From contig JAGPCY010000003.1 in the NCBI GenBank assembly GCA_018057825.1, positions 238,415-302,414 of the forward strand: 64,000 nucleotides of DNA. The letters run 5' to 3'. The notes below the pieces were generated by a model. That model was not told the DNA's origin. It was given only the letters and a program-made list of their open reading frames with translations, and did not search any database. The translations under genes and the position numbers were made by a program. The DNA is from Kofleriaceae bacterium. GTDB taxonomy: Bacteria > Myxococcota_A > Polyangia > Haliangiales > Haliangiaceae. Of this stretch, positions 52,038 to 61,539 are shown one piece after another (position 1 is the first letter of the stretch; each line of letters opens with the position of its first letter).

Positions 52038-53654
52038 TCAGCCGTCGGCGATCTGATCGATCAGCGCCAGGAGCGCGTCGAACGCGATCGGCTTGTCGAT
52101 CAGCCGCGCGCCCTGGCCGCGGACCACGTCGCGCATCGGGTCGCTCAGCCCGGCGCTCATGAACACCACCCGCGACGCCAGGTCGGGGCGGGTCCGGCGC
52201 AGGGTGGCGAGCAAGGTCGGGCCGTCCTGCCCCGGCATCATCACGTCGGACAGGATCACGTCGAAGGGCTCGATGGCCAGGGCGGCGAGGGCGCTGGTGA
52301 CGTCGTTGGTCACGGTGACGTCGTGGTGCCCGCGCAGGTGGCGGCGCATCGCCCGCGTGATCGGGACCTCGTCGTCGATCACCAGGATGCGGCGGCGCAC
52401 CCCCGAGGCCAGGGCCACGGTCGGCGCGCGGCCGCCGGCGCCGACCCGGATCGGCAGCGAGATCCGGAACTCGGTGGCGTCGGCGGTGCTGGTGACGCCG
52501 ACCCGACCGCCGAGCTTGTCGACGATCGCGCGGACCGTGGCCAGCCCGAGGCTACCCGGCTGGTGGGCGGCGCGGGCCGGGAAGAACGGCTCGAAGACCC
52601 GGGCCTGCTGTTCGCTCGACAGCGGCGGGCCGGTGTCGGTGACCGCCAGCTCGACCTTGCCGTCGCGGCTGCGCACCCGCACCGCGATCTCGTGATCGGG
52701 CACGCCGGGCGGGATGCCGTCGGCGGCGTTGACCAGGAGGTTGATCACGACCTGCGACAGCTTGCGGGCGTCGGCGGCGATCGGCGGCACGACGTCGAGG
52801 TCGAGGACGACCCGGGCCTTGTGGCGGAGCTGACTGCCGAGCAGCTCGTAGACGTCGCGCACCACGGTCGGCAGATCGACCTGCTCGATGCGATCGGGCT
52901 CGGGGCGGGCGAAGGTGCGCAGGGCGTGGACCACCGCGACGATGCGCTCGACGCCGCGGACGTTGTCGTCGAGCATCTCGGCCATCTCGTCGATCGCGGT
53001 GGCCAGCCGGCTCGGCGTGCCGTCGCCGGCGTCGTCGGACACCAGGTCGTCGCGCAGGGACCGCACGTGGTCCTGGCAGGTCCGCAGGTTCATGAGCACG
53101 TAGGCCGCGGGGTTATTGACCTCGTGGGCGACCCCGCCGGCCAGGGTGGCGATGGCGGCCAACCGATCCACGTCGTCGAGCCGGTGGCGCAGCTCGCGGG
53201 CCCGGCCGCGGGCGATCGCCGACTCGATGGCCCGCCGCAAGATCGCCGGCGTGAGCTGATCGCCAGTCAGGTAGTCGTCGGCGCCGGCGGCCAGCCAGGC
53301 GTCGCCCGGGCGGTGGCTGCCGACCAGATCGATCGCGACCACCGGCGGGTGGGCCCGCTCCTCGACCACCTGGGCCAGGACGTCGCGGGCCGCGGGGGCG
53401 GCGGCGTCGAGGAGGATCGCGTGGGGGCGGGCCCCGGCGATCACCGCGGCCACCGCGTCGGGCTCGGCCGGGGCCATCGTCAGGCCGAAGCCGACCGCGC
53501 GCACCGCGTGGGCGATCGCGCTGCCTGCGCCGCCGGCGATCGCGATCCGCACCGCCTGGGTCGCGCCGGCGCGCGCGCGATCGACCGCGGTCAGGCCGCT
53601 GGTCGAGCCGGTGGCGAAGGCCTCGACGATCGCGCCCTCGTCGCCGGGGGTCAC
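52038..53654 (-). CDS. Histidine kinase with degenerate N-terminal receiver and C-terminal receiver
   Basis: A cytoplasmic hybrid kinase of 538 residues. The N-terminal receiver-like domain (about 35-145) keeps an Asp (D83) but has lost the acidic pair and the conserved Lys (YLTGD for YLTKP). A HisKA domain with H177 (GGVAHEVNNP) is followed by a HATPase with INLLVNAADG. Its G1 box is changed (DTGPPLS) and its G2 is GSLGLA. The C-terminal receiver (about 420-538) is complete: DDE, the Asp in ILSDVMMPGQDG, and Lys in IDKP. No response-regulator gene adjoins. Confidence 0.88.
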   Translation of the reverse strand: MTPGDEGAIVEAFATGSTSGLTAVDRARAGATQAVRIAIAGGAGSAIAHAVRAVGFGLTMAPAEPDAVAAVIAGARPHAILLDAAAPAARDVLAQVVEERAHPPVVAIDLVGSHRPGDAWLAAGADDYLTGDQLTPAILRRAIESAIARGRARELRHRLDDVDRLAAIATLAGGVAHEVNNPAAYVLMNLRTCQDHVRSLRDDLVSDDAGDGTPSRLATAIDEMAEMLDDNVRGVERIVAVVHALRTFARPEPDRIEQVDLPTVVRDVYELLGSQLRHKARVVLDLDVVPPIAADARKLSQVVINLLVNAADGIPPGVPDHEIAVRVRSRDGKVELAVTDTGPPLSSEQQARVFEPFFPARAAHQPGSLGLATVRAIVDKLGGRVGVTSTADATEFRISLPIRVGAGGRAPTVALASGVRRRILVIDDEVPITRAMRRHLRGHHDVTVTNDVTSALAALAIEPFDVILSDVMMPGQDGPTLLATLRRTRPDLASRVVFMSAGLSDPMRDVVRGQGARLIDKPIAFDALLALIDQIADG

Positions 53655-53753
53655 GGGCGGCCTCGGACGGGCGCGGGCACGACGAACATCGATCCGACCG
53701 TAGCAGGGCCGGCCCTCGACGCGCCATCACCCTAGAGGTACGGTCCGAGCCCG

Positions 53754-55082
53754 ATGGACGCCGCCACCTTGCCCGTGCTGTACCGCGACCACCTCGCGAC
53801 CCTCACCGCCGGCTACCGCCAGGTGCTCGTCGACCACGGGCTCGACGCGATCGTCCTGGTCAGCGGCCGCGGCGCCGCAAAGAGCCGGTTCGACGATCAG
53901 CACTGGCCGACCGTGGTCACGCCGCACTTCGCCCACTGGGTGCCGCTGCCGGCGTCCGACGCCTTCCTGGTGATCACCGGCGCCGCCCCGCCGCGGCTCG
54001 TCCGGGTGGTCGCCGACGACTACTGGGACTCGGCGCCGGCCGCCGAATCGGATCATTGGCTCGAGCACGTCGCCCAGGTCGAGGTCGCCGACCTCGCCGC
54101 GGTCGTCGGCGAGCTGCCGCGCGGGCGCATCGCGATCATCGGCGACGACGTCCCCGACGGGCTCGGAGCGCTGACTAATCCGCCCGAGGTGATCGCCGCG
54201 CTCGACGCCCTGCGCACGCGCAAGACGCCGTACGAGGTCGAGTGCCTGGCCGAGGCCACCGCCCGCGCGGTCCGCGGCCACCAGCACGTCGAGGATCTGT
54301 TCGCGCGCCTCGACGCCAGCGAGCTGGCCTGCCACCTGGCGTTCCTCGCGGCCTCGGGGCAGAGCGAGGCCGACACGCCGTACCAGGGCATCGTCGCCCG
54401 CGGCCGCAACGCCGCCGTCCTCCACCACATCCACTACGCCAAGCGGATCCCCGGCCACGGCCTGCCCGGGCCGCTGACCGTCGACTCGCTCTTGGTTGAC
54501 GCCGGCGCGCGCTATCTCGGCTACTGCGCCGACATCACCCGCACCTGGGCTCGCGGCACCACCGACGGCGCGATGTTGTTCGGCGGCCTGATCGCCGGCG
54601 TCGATCGCCTGCAGCAACGGCTGTGCGGCGAGATCGCGGTCGGCCTGGCCTACGAGGCGCTCCACGATCGCGCCCACGTCCTCCTCGCTGAGCTGTTGGT
54701 CGAGCTGGCGATCGGCAAGGGCGATCCGGCGGTGCTGGTCGAGCGCGGCGTCACCCGCGCGCTGTTCCCCCACGGCCTGGGCCACTCCCTCGGGATCCAG
54801 GTCCACGACGTCGGCATGAAGCTGACCGCGCCGCGGCCCGACAACCGCTTTCTCCGCAACACCAGCGTGATCACCGCCGGTCAGGTCTTCACGATCGAGC
54901 CCGGCTGCTACGTGATCGACGCGCTGATCGATCCGCTGCGCGCCGACGATCGCCGCGAGCTGCTCGATTGGAAGGCGATCGAGGCGATCCGGCCCTTCGG
55001 CGGCGTGCGGATCGAGGACGACGTCGTGGTCGGGGCCGACGGGATCCGCAACCTGACCCGGCAGGCGTGGGCGGCGGCGTGA
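53754..55082 (+). CDS. pepQ: Xaa-Pro dipeptidase (prolidase), M24 family
   Basis: A 442-residue dinuclear metallopeptidase that cleaves X-Pro dipeptides, most like PepQ. Metal ligands are visible in VDAGARYLGYCADITRTW (two Asp), PHGLGHSLGIQVHD (His), TIEPGCY (Glu) and RIEDDV (Glu). The length matches PepQ rather than the shorter PepP-related forms. The end overlaps the next gene by GTGA, the first of two such overlaps in a row. Confidence 0.9.
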   Translation: MDAATLPVLYRDHLATLTAGYRQVLVDHGLDAIVLVSGRGAAKSRFDDQHWPTVVTPHFAHWVPLPASDAFLVITGAAPPRLVRVVADDYWDSAPAAESDHWLEHVAQVEVADLAAVVGELPRGRIAIIGDDVPDGLGALTNPPEVIAALDALRTRKTPYEVECLAEATARAVRGHQHVEDLFARLDASELACHLAFLAASGQSEADTPYQGIVARGRNAAVLHHIHYAKRIPGHGLPGPLTVDSLLVDAGARYLGYCADITRTWARGTTDGAMLFGGLIAGVDRLQQRLCGEIAVGLAYEALHDRAHVLLAELLVELAIGKGDPAVLVERGVTRALFPHGLGHSLGIQVHDVGMKLTAPRPDNRFLRNTSVITAGQVFTIEPGCYVIDALIDPLRADDRRELLDWKAIEAIRPFGGVRIEDDVVVGADGIRNLTRQAWAAA

Positions 55083-56437
55083 CGGTGCGCGCGGCGCGGC
55101 GGGCGCGGGCGCTCGCGCTGGTGCTCGCGATGCCGCTCACCATGACCGGCGCCGTGGGCGGCTGTCGGGGCAAGCGGGCGGCGCCGCCCGTCGACAACGG
55201 CGGCGATGCCGGCGCGACCACCGCCGCCCCGCCGCCGGTCGTGCGCAAGGTCGAGCGGCCGCCGCTGCCGCTGGCGCCGCCGCCGGCCGACGCCGAGATC
55301 ATCACCGGCCTGGTCGAGGCCCCGGCGGCGCGGGTCCACAAGCGCACCTTGCGGGCCGGGGCCGGACCGCGCCCCGGGCGCAACGACACCGTCGGGCTGC
55401 TCCTGACCGGCTGGCGCCCAAGCGGCGAGGTCTTCCTGTCGACCGCCGAGCGCAAGCGGCCGGTGCAGAAGAGCCTGGCGACCATGGCGCCGGGCTTCGT
55501 CGCGGCGGTGCAGACGATGCAAGTGGGCGAGCAGGCGATGATGTGGATTCCGACCGAGTTGAGCTATCCGGGAACACCGCCAGAAGGTGCCGAGCCGACC
55601 GTCTACCGGGTCGAGCTGGTCAGCGTCGATCCCGCCCCGCCGGTGCCGCCCGACGTCGCCGCGCCCCCGGCGACCGCGGTGGCCTCGCCCTCGGGGCTGC
55701 GGTCGCTGGTGATCCGTCCCGGCACCGGCGCGGTCCGGCCCCGACCCCACGACCACGTCGTCTTCCACTACACCGCCTGGGACGCCACTGGCCGGCTGGT
55801 CGACTCCTCGGAGGTGCGCGGCCGCCCGTCGGACTCGGTCGGGTTCCGCCACAGCCGCGGCCTCGAGGAGGTCCTCGGGCTGATGGTCGTCGGGGAGCGC
55901 CGGCGGGCCTGGCTGCCGGTGGCCTTGCTCGACGCCGCCGGGCCGAACCCGCCGACCGGACCGTGGTGCTACGAGGTCCAGCTCGAGTCGGTCGAGCGCC
56001 TGCCGGCGCCGCCGCCGGCACCGCCGCTCACGCCGCCGGCCGCGGCCGCGACCACCGCCGACGGCACGCGCTGGGTCACCCTGACCGCCGGTCGGGGCGG
56101 CGCGACGCCCGGCGACGACGAACGGGTATCGCTGGAGTTCTCGGCCTGGCAGGCCGACGGTCGGCTGTTCGACAGCTCGGTGCCCTTCGGCCGGACCCTC
56201 GACGCGCCGGTGCGCAAGCTCTACGCGAGTTGGATCCCGGTGGTGAAGGCCATGACGCCCGGACAGCGGGTCCGGCTGTGGGTGCCGGCCCCGGCCGCCG
56301 CCGCCGCCGCCCCCGACAAGCCGGGCGGCGCGCTGATCTTCGAGCTCGAGCTGGTGGCGACCGGGCCGGCCGCGCGGCCGGTGGCCCCGCCGGTGCCGCC
56401 GGTGCCCCTGGTCGGCGTCGACGGAGGCGCGCCGTGA
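55079..56437 (+). CDS. Lipoprotein with three FKBP-type domains
   Basis: A 452-residue protein starting at a GTG overlapping the pepQ stop. The N-terminus is a signal peptide with a lipobox-like end (AVGGC). Three FKBP-like modules follow: about 80-185, 205-310 and 325-430. The clearest landmark is the second, VVFHYTAWDATGRLVDSS with RAWLPVALLD; the third has VSLEFSAWQADGRLFDSS and RVRLWVPA. Several active-site aromatic positions are altered, so they may be chaperone or scaffold domains rather than efficient prolyl isomerases. Domains are joined by Pro/Ala linkers. Confidence 0.8.
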   Translation: MTVRAARRARALALVLAMPLTMTGAVGGCRGKRAAPPVDNGGDAGATTAAPPPVVRKVERPPLPLAPPPADAEIITGLVEAPAARVHKRTLRAGAGPRPGRNDTVGLLLTGWRPSGEVFLSTAERKRPVQKSLATMAPGFVAAVQTMQVGEQAMMWIPTELSYPGTPPEGAEPTVYRVELVSVDPAPPVPPDVAAPPATAVASPSGLRSLVIRPGTGAVRPRPHDHVVFHYTAWDATGRLVDSSEVRGRPSDSVGFRHSRGLEEVLGLMVVGERRRAWLPVALLDAAGPNPPTGPWCYEVQLESVERLPAPPPAPPLTPPAAAATTADGTRWVTLTAGRGGATPGDDERVSLEFSAWQADGRLFDSSVPFGRTLDAPVRKLYASWIPVVKAMTPGQRVRLWVPAPAAAAAAPDKPGGALIFELELVATGPAARPVAPPVPPVPLVGVDGGAP

Positions 56438-57450
56438 CCGTGCCGGCCGCGGTCCGCGCGGCCTGGGGCTGGGGTGACGACGTCGAGGTGGCGCCCCTGA
56501 CCGGGGGGCTCATCAACGCCACCTTCGCGGTGCGCCTGGGCGGCGCGCCGATCGCGGTCGTGCAGCGCCTGCACCCGGTCTTCGCCGGCGAGGTCAACCT
56601 CGACCTCGAGCGGGTCACCGCGCACCTGGCCGAGCGCGGCCTGGTGACGCCGCGCCTGGTGCGGACCCGCGCCGGCGCGCCTTGGATCACCGTCGACGAG
56701 CGCCCGTGGCGGGCCCTGACCTGGGTCGACGGCGTCGCCTATCCGGCGGTGCCGTCGTTGGCCCACGCCGCCGCCGGCGGTGAGCTGGTCGGCCGGTTCC
56801 ACCGCGCGGTCGCCGACCTCGATCACGACTACGCCTTCACCCGCGCCGGGGTCCACGACACCGCGGCCCACCTGGCGCGCCTGCGGACCCGCGTCGACAC
56901 GCCCGGCGGCGATCCGGGGGCCCGCGATCTCGGCGCCCGGGTCCTGGCCGCCGCCGCCGGGCTGCCGCCCATGCCCGACCTGCCCCGTCGCCACGGCCAC
57001 GGCGACCTCAAGATCTCGAACCTGCTGTTTCGCGCCGACGCTCCGGTCGGGGTGTGCCTGGTCGACCTCGACACCCTCGGGCGCCAGACCTTGGCCTTCG
57101 AGCTGGGCGACGCGATGCGGTCGTGGTGCAACCCGCGCGGTGAGGACGCCGGCGCGGTCGGCTTCGACCTGGCGATCTTCGAGGCGGCGCTGGCGGCCTG
57201 GCGCGACGTGGTCGGCGACCGGGTCAGCGCCGACGAGCGGGCCGCGGTGGTGGTTGGCCTCGAGACCGTGTGCCTCGAGCTGGCGGCCCGGTTCGCCGTC
57301 GACGTCTTCGACGACAGCTACTTCGGCTGGGACCCCGGGCGGTTCCCCTCGCGGCGCGCCCACAACGCGGTGCGGGCCGAGGGCCAGCTCGCCCTCGGGC
57401 TGGCGGTCCGCGCCGCCCGGGCCGAGGCCCTCGCGGTGGTCCTGGCGTAG
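56434..57450 (+). CDS. Aminoglycoside-phosphotransferase-fold kinase
   Basis: A 338-residue small-molecule kinase of the APH superfamily. Landmarks are LTGGLINATFAV (nucleotide loop), RLHPVFAGEVNLDLERV, the catalytic loop HGHGDLKISNLLF (near 190) and VDLDTLG (metal, near 211). The pattern resembles bacterial N-acetylhexosamine or homoserine kinase-like members more than drug-resistance enzymes. The GTG start overlaps the stop of the FKBP gene (GTGA). Substrate unknown; drug resistance is not implied. Confidence 0.82.
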   Translation: MTVPAAVRAAWGWGDDVEVAPLTGGLINATFAVRLGGAPIAVVQRLHPVFAGEVNLDLERVTAHLAERGLVTPRLVRTRAGAPWITVDERPWRALTWVDGVAYPAVPSLAHAAAGGELVGRFHRAVADLDHDYAFTRAGVHDTAAHLARLRTRVDTPGGDPGARDLGARVLAAAAGLPPMPDLPRRHGHGDLKISNLLFRADAPVGVCLVDLDTLGRQTLAFELGDAMRSWCNPRGEDAGAVGFDLAIFEAALAAWRDVVGDRVSADERAAVVVGLETVCLELAARFAVDVFDDSYFGWDPGRFPSRRAHNAVRAEGQLALGLAVRAARAEALAVVLA

Positions 57451-57525
57451 CCGGGTCGCACCCGGACCGGCCGCTGTCAGCAGCGGTCACGCCCGCGCGG
57501 CGCGATCTTCGGCCACAATCTCCCG

Positions 57526-60471
57526 ATGCTCGCCCGCTTGACGCTGGCCACCGCCCTCGCCCTGGCCGGGGCCGCCCACGCCACGCCTGCCGATCGCGCC
57601 CGCGTCAGCCACGACGTGCCGACCGCCCTCGGGCCGGCCGCCGGGGTCTCCAAGCCGCTCCGCACCACGACCCACACCGTCGACGGCGCGGTCGGCGATC
57701 GCCGCGACCCCGCGTGGCAGCGCTTCGCCGCCGCTCTGCCGGGCCTGACCCAGGGGAGCTGGGACGAGGCCACCCGGGTGCCGTCGCGGCTGTGGGGCCG
57801 CGGCCTCGACGTGCCCGGCGCGAGCGCCGACCCGGCGATCGCCGCCGCCGCCGCCCGCGCGGTCCTGGCCGCCCACGTCGCCGTGCTGGCCCCGGGGTCG
57901 CGGCCCGAGGACTTCGTCCTGGTCGCCAACCACGTCGACGCCGCGACGGGCCAGCGCTCGATCGGGTTCGCCCAGCACCACGGCGGCCTGCCGGTGGTCG
58001 GTGGCCAGGTCAGCTTCCGCTTCAAGCGCGACCGCCTGTTCGTGATCGGCAGCGAGGCCCTGCCCGGCGTCGCGGTCGCCTGGCCGCGGGCCGCCAAGCG
58101 CGCCACCGAGCTCGCGCCCCTGGCTCGGGACGCGCTGGCCGCCGACCTCGGCCTCGCGCCGACCGCGCTGGCCGCCACCACGACCGGCGTCCCGGCCATC
58201 CTGCCGCTGGTCGGCGACGGCGCGGTCCTCGGCTATCGGGTCGCGCTCGCCGTCGACGTCGACGGCGGCAAGCACGGCGCGTGGCGGGTGTGGGCCGACC
58301 CGGCGACCGGCGGCATCATCGTCCGGCAGTCGACCACGCCGTCCGCGACCGGCACGATCGTCCTCGACGTCGTCGATCGCTACCCGGCCCGGCCGCGCCA
58401 GACCATGCCGGCGGCGCGGATGTCGGTCACCGTCGACGGCGCCACCCTCGAGACCGACGCCGACGGTCGGCTGACCTGGCCGGCGGCCGGCGCCGCCAAC
58501 GTCACCTTGCGGGCCACCGGCCCCGACATCGCGATGACCAACGTCGCCGATGCCAACCGCGCGCCGACCCCGTTCACGGCGACCCTGGCGCCCGACGGCA
58601 CCTTGACCTGGAGCCCGGGGACCGATCGCGCCCTCGACGCGCAGATCTCGGCCTTTGCCCACGCCACCTTGGTCCGGCGCTACGCCCGCCGGTTCGCGCC
58701 CGACCTGGCGTTCCTCGACGAGACCCTGCCGGTGCGGGTCAACATCGACGACGAGTGCAACGCGTTCTCCGATGGCACCGCGATCAACTTCTTCGCCGAG
58801 AGCGCGCGGTGCGAGAACACCGCGACCTTGGCCGACGTCGTCTATCACGAGTTCGGTCACTCGGTGCACCGCCACGCGATCATCCCCGGCGTCGGCGCCT
58901 TCGACGGCGCGTTCTCCGAGGGCCTGTCCGACTACCTGGCGGCCACGATCACCGGCGACAGCGGCATGGGCCGCGGCTTCTTTCGCAATGACGCGCCGCT
59001 GCGCGAGCTCAACCCGGTCGGGTCCGAGAACGTGTGGCCGCGCGACATCGGCGAGATCCATCGCACCGGCATCATCTTCGGCGGCGCGATGTGGGATCTG
59101 CGGACCGCGCTCGTCGAGGCCCGCGGCGCCGACGCCGGGGTGCGCTACGCCGATCAGCTCTTCTACGCCGCGGTCCAGCGCGCGACCAACATCCGCTCGA
59201 CGGTGGTCGAGCTGCTGGCGGCCGACGACGACGACGGCGATCTCAGCAACGGCACGCCCAACGAGTGCCTGATCCGCGCGGCCTTCGCCCGCCACGGCCT
59301 GCGGACCCTGGCCGGCGCGATCGAGGCGCCGAGCGCGATCACCTCCGGCGCGCCGGCGGCGCGCGCGGGGCTGGCCCTCACCGGGGTCGACCATCGCTGC
59401 GACGATGTCATCACCGCGGTGACCGTCGAGTGGCGCGAGGGCGGCATCGACGCCGGCAGCGTGACGGCCACCGCCGGCGCGGCCGATGACACCTACACCG
59501 CCGAGCTACCGCTGCCGGCCGACGGCGCGACCCTGTGGTACCGCTACCGCGTCAGCTTCGCCAACGGCACCGAGGCGACCTTCCCCGACAACCGCGCCGA
59601 TCCGTGGCTCCAGCTCTACCGCGGCGATCTGGTGCCGCTGTACTGCACCGACTTCGAGACCAACCCGTTCACCAGCGGCTGGCGGGTCGGTGGCGACGGC
59701 GCCGACACCTGGCAATGGGGACAGCCCGGCGCGCAGCCCAACGTCGGCGATCCCGGCGCCGCGTACTCCGGGACCAAGGTGGTCGGCACCGGCCTGTCCT
59801 TCGTCGACGGCAGCTACCGCCCCGACGCCCTGGCCTGGCTCGAGTCGCCGACCATCGACGTCGGCGCCTACTCCGATGTCCGCCTGCAGTACCGACGCTG
59901 GCTGACGATCGAAGACGGCTTCTACGACCACGCGGTGATCGAGGTCAACGGCGAGCCGGCCTGGGCCAACCTGACCTCGCAGGGCTCGTCGAGCCACACC
60001 ACCCACCACGAGGATCGCGGCTGGCGGTTCCACGACGTCGCGCTCAGCTCGCGCATCTACGATGGCACGGTCACCCTGCGCTGGAGCCTCGAGGCCGATC
60101 GCGGCCTGGAGTTCGGCGGCTGGACCCTCGACGACGTGTGCGTGGTCGCCAACCCGCGCTCGGTGTGTGGCGACGGCGTGCGCAGCCCGACCGAGCAGTG
60201 CGACGACGGCGCCGGCAACGGCACCGGCGCCGACCTGTGTCGGCCGAGCTGTCGGTTCGCCGAGTGCGGCGACGGCATCGTCGACAGCGGTGAGGCCTGC
60301 GACGACGGCGACGACGACGACACCGACGGCTGCAACGTCCTGTGCGAGGTGATCGAGGACCGCGACGACGAGGTCGAGGGCGGCTGTGCGACCGGCGGCG
60401 GCCGTGGCCCGGGCGGCGCGGTGGCGCTGGGCCTGGCGCTCGCGGCCCTGGTGCGGCGGCGGCGGCGCTGA
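57526..60471 (+). CDS. Secreted zinc metallopeptidase with MYXO-CTERM-like sorting tail
   Basis: A 981-residue exported protease. A signal peptide (1-19, ending AHA) precedes an FTP-like propeptide (about 95-270) and a beta module. The gluzincin-type catalytic domain has H441-E-F-G-H445 and a probable third ligand E465 (FSEGLSDYLA), as in M36/M4-like families. A jelly-roll-like domain follows (about 700-870). Two Cys-rich DUF4215-type repeats come next (CGDGVRSPTEQCDDG, CGDGIVDSGEACDDG). The tail has GGCATGGG, a hydrophobic helix and a final run of six Arg, the layout of MYXO-CTERM anchors. Confidence 0.9.
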   Translation: MLARLTLATALALAGAAHATPADRARVSHDVPTALGPAAGVSKPLRTTTHTVDGAVGDRRDPAWQRFAAALPGLTQGSWDEATRVPSRLWGRGLDVPGASADPAIAAAAARAVLAAHVAVLAPGSRPEDFVLVANHVDAATGQRSIGFAQHHGGLPVVGGQVSFRFKRDRLFVIGSEALPGVAVAWPRAAKRATELAPLARDALAADLGLAPTALAATTTGVPAILPLVGDGAVLGYRVALAVDVDGGKHGAWRVWADPATGGIIVRQSTTPSATGTIVLDVVDRYPARPRQTMPAARMSVTVDGATLETDADGRLTWPAAGAANVTLRATGPDIAMTNVADANRAPTPFTATLAPDGTLTWSPGTDRALDAQISAFAHATLVRRYARRFAPDLAFLDETLPVRVNIDDECNAFSDGTAINFFAESARCENTATLADVVYHEFGHSVHRHAIIPGVGAFDGAFSEGLSDYLAATITGDSGMGRGFFRNDAPLRELNPVGSENVWPRDIGEIHRTGIIFGGAMWDLRTALVEARGADAGVRYADQLFYAAVQRATNIRSTVVELLAADDDDGDLSNGTPNECLIRAAFARHGLRTLAGAIEAPSAITSGAPAARAGLALTGVDHRCDDVITAVTVEWREGGIDAGSVTATAGAADDTYTAELPLPADGATLWYRYRVSFANGTEATFPDNRADPWLQLYRGDLVPLYCTDFETNPFTSGWRVGGDGADTWQWGQPGAQPNVGDPGAAYSGTKVVGTGLSFVDGSYRPDALAWLESPTIDVGAYSDVRLQYRRWLTIEDGFYDHAVIEVNGEPAWANLTSQGSSSHTTHHEDRGWRFHDVALSSRIYDGTVTLRWSLEADRGLEFGGWTLDDVCVVANPRSVCGDGVRSPTEQCDDGAGNGTGADLCRPSCRFAECGDGIVDSGEACDDGDDDDTDGCNVLCEVIEDRDDEVEGGCATGGGRGPGGAVALGLALAALVRRRRR

Positions 60472-60511
60472 GGGTGGCGGCGTGGCGGGCGCGTGGCCTG
60501 AACCGCCGCGC

Positions 60512-61486
60512 TCACCGCACCATCGTGCCGGCGAACGTGCCGAGCGCGCGTCCGCTTCGGTAGACCGTCCAGGTCGCGTCGACGGCGCTGCTCTGCTCGG
60601 CCCACAGCTCGTCGCCGAGCCAGGCCAGGGCGCGGAGCCCGGACTCCTCGCACGGCGCGGCGTAGTGGTAGATCCGATACCGACCGCCGACCGGGTTGGT
60701 GGCGTCGAAGGACACCTCGTAGCGCGGCGTCGACGTCGCGATCCAGCGGACCGCCGGCGCGGCGAACGACCACGCGCCCTCCTCGCGCGGGTTGTCGAAG
60801 ATCGCGAGCACGGTCTCCTCGGTGCGGCTGCCGCCGGCCTCGCACCGCACGGTGGTGCGAGCGTGGTCCTTCGGATCAGGGCGCAGCGTCACCGTCGCCC
60901 CGGCTGGCGCGGGGCCCTCCGGCGGCAGCGGGTATGGCACCGAGCTATCGATCGGGCGGGCGTCAGGGCCGGGGGCGCGCTCGCCGACCTCGACGGGGGC
61001 CGGCCACAGCCGCGCGTAGGTGGGGCGCGCGCACGGCGCGACGTCGGACTCGTCGCGGCAGCCGGCGAGCCAGATCTCATTGGCGCCGACCAGCCACAGC
61101 GCGCGTCCGTAGGCCGGCCAGGCCTCGCGGCGGACCACGAGATCGGGCTGGCGCACGCCGTCGACCCAGCGCCGGACGCTGGCGTCGGCGTCGGTCGACG
61201 GGCCGAGCGCGACCAAGGTGCGACGGTCGAGCCAGCCGAAGTTCCAGCCGACCTCGGTCAGGGTCGGGCCGGACTCCAGTCGATCGCCGATGACCTGCAT
61301 GAGCACCACCGACCCGTCGCCCTGGGCGACGGCGAGCGTGCGCGACGGGGCGACCGGCGCGGCATCCGCGCCGACCTGGGTGACGCCCGGCGGTGGCGCG
61401 GCGGGTGGCGTGGCGCGCTCTTCGGGATTGGCCCGGGAGCACGCGGCGAAGGTGACGACAGCGAGGAGGGAGGACCAGCGGCGCAT
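60512..61486 (-). CDS. Hypothetical lipoprotein
   Basis: A 324-residue protein with signal peptide and lipobox (FAAC, Cys16). The mature protein has a short Pro/Ala stalk and a probable beta-propeller: TLAVAQGDGSVVLMQVIGDRLES, FGWLDRRTLVALGP and ALWLVGANEIWLAG. Four mature cysteines. The family is not recognised. It is convergent with the metallopeptidase. Confidence 0.75.
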   Translation of the reverse strand: MRRWSSLLAVVTFAACSRANPEERATPPAAPPPGVTQVGADAAPVAPSRTLAVAQGDGSVVLMQVIGDRLESGPTLTEVGWNFGWLDRRTLVALGPSTDADASVRRWVDGVRQPDLVVRREAWPAYGRALWLVGANEIWLAGCRDESDVAPCARPTYARLWPAPVEVGERAPGPDARPIDSSVPYPLPPEGPAPAGATVTLRPDPKDHARTTVRCEAGGSRTEETVLAIFDNPREEGAWSFAAPAVRWIATSTPRYEVSFDATNPVGGRYRIYHYAAPCEESGLRALAWLGDELWAEQSSAVDATWTVYRSGRALGTFAGTMVR

Positions 61487-61539
61487 GCCCGGTAGTGCCC
61501 GGCCGCGCGGCCGATGTGACGCGGGCCGCTACCGGAGCC

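Noticed and set aside
56434..57450. An aminoglycoside resistance gene
   Set aside because: The APH fold is shared by many metabolic kinases; no antibiotic-specific residues or mobile context are seen and the gene is embedded in a housekeeping-like unit.
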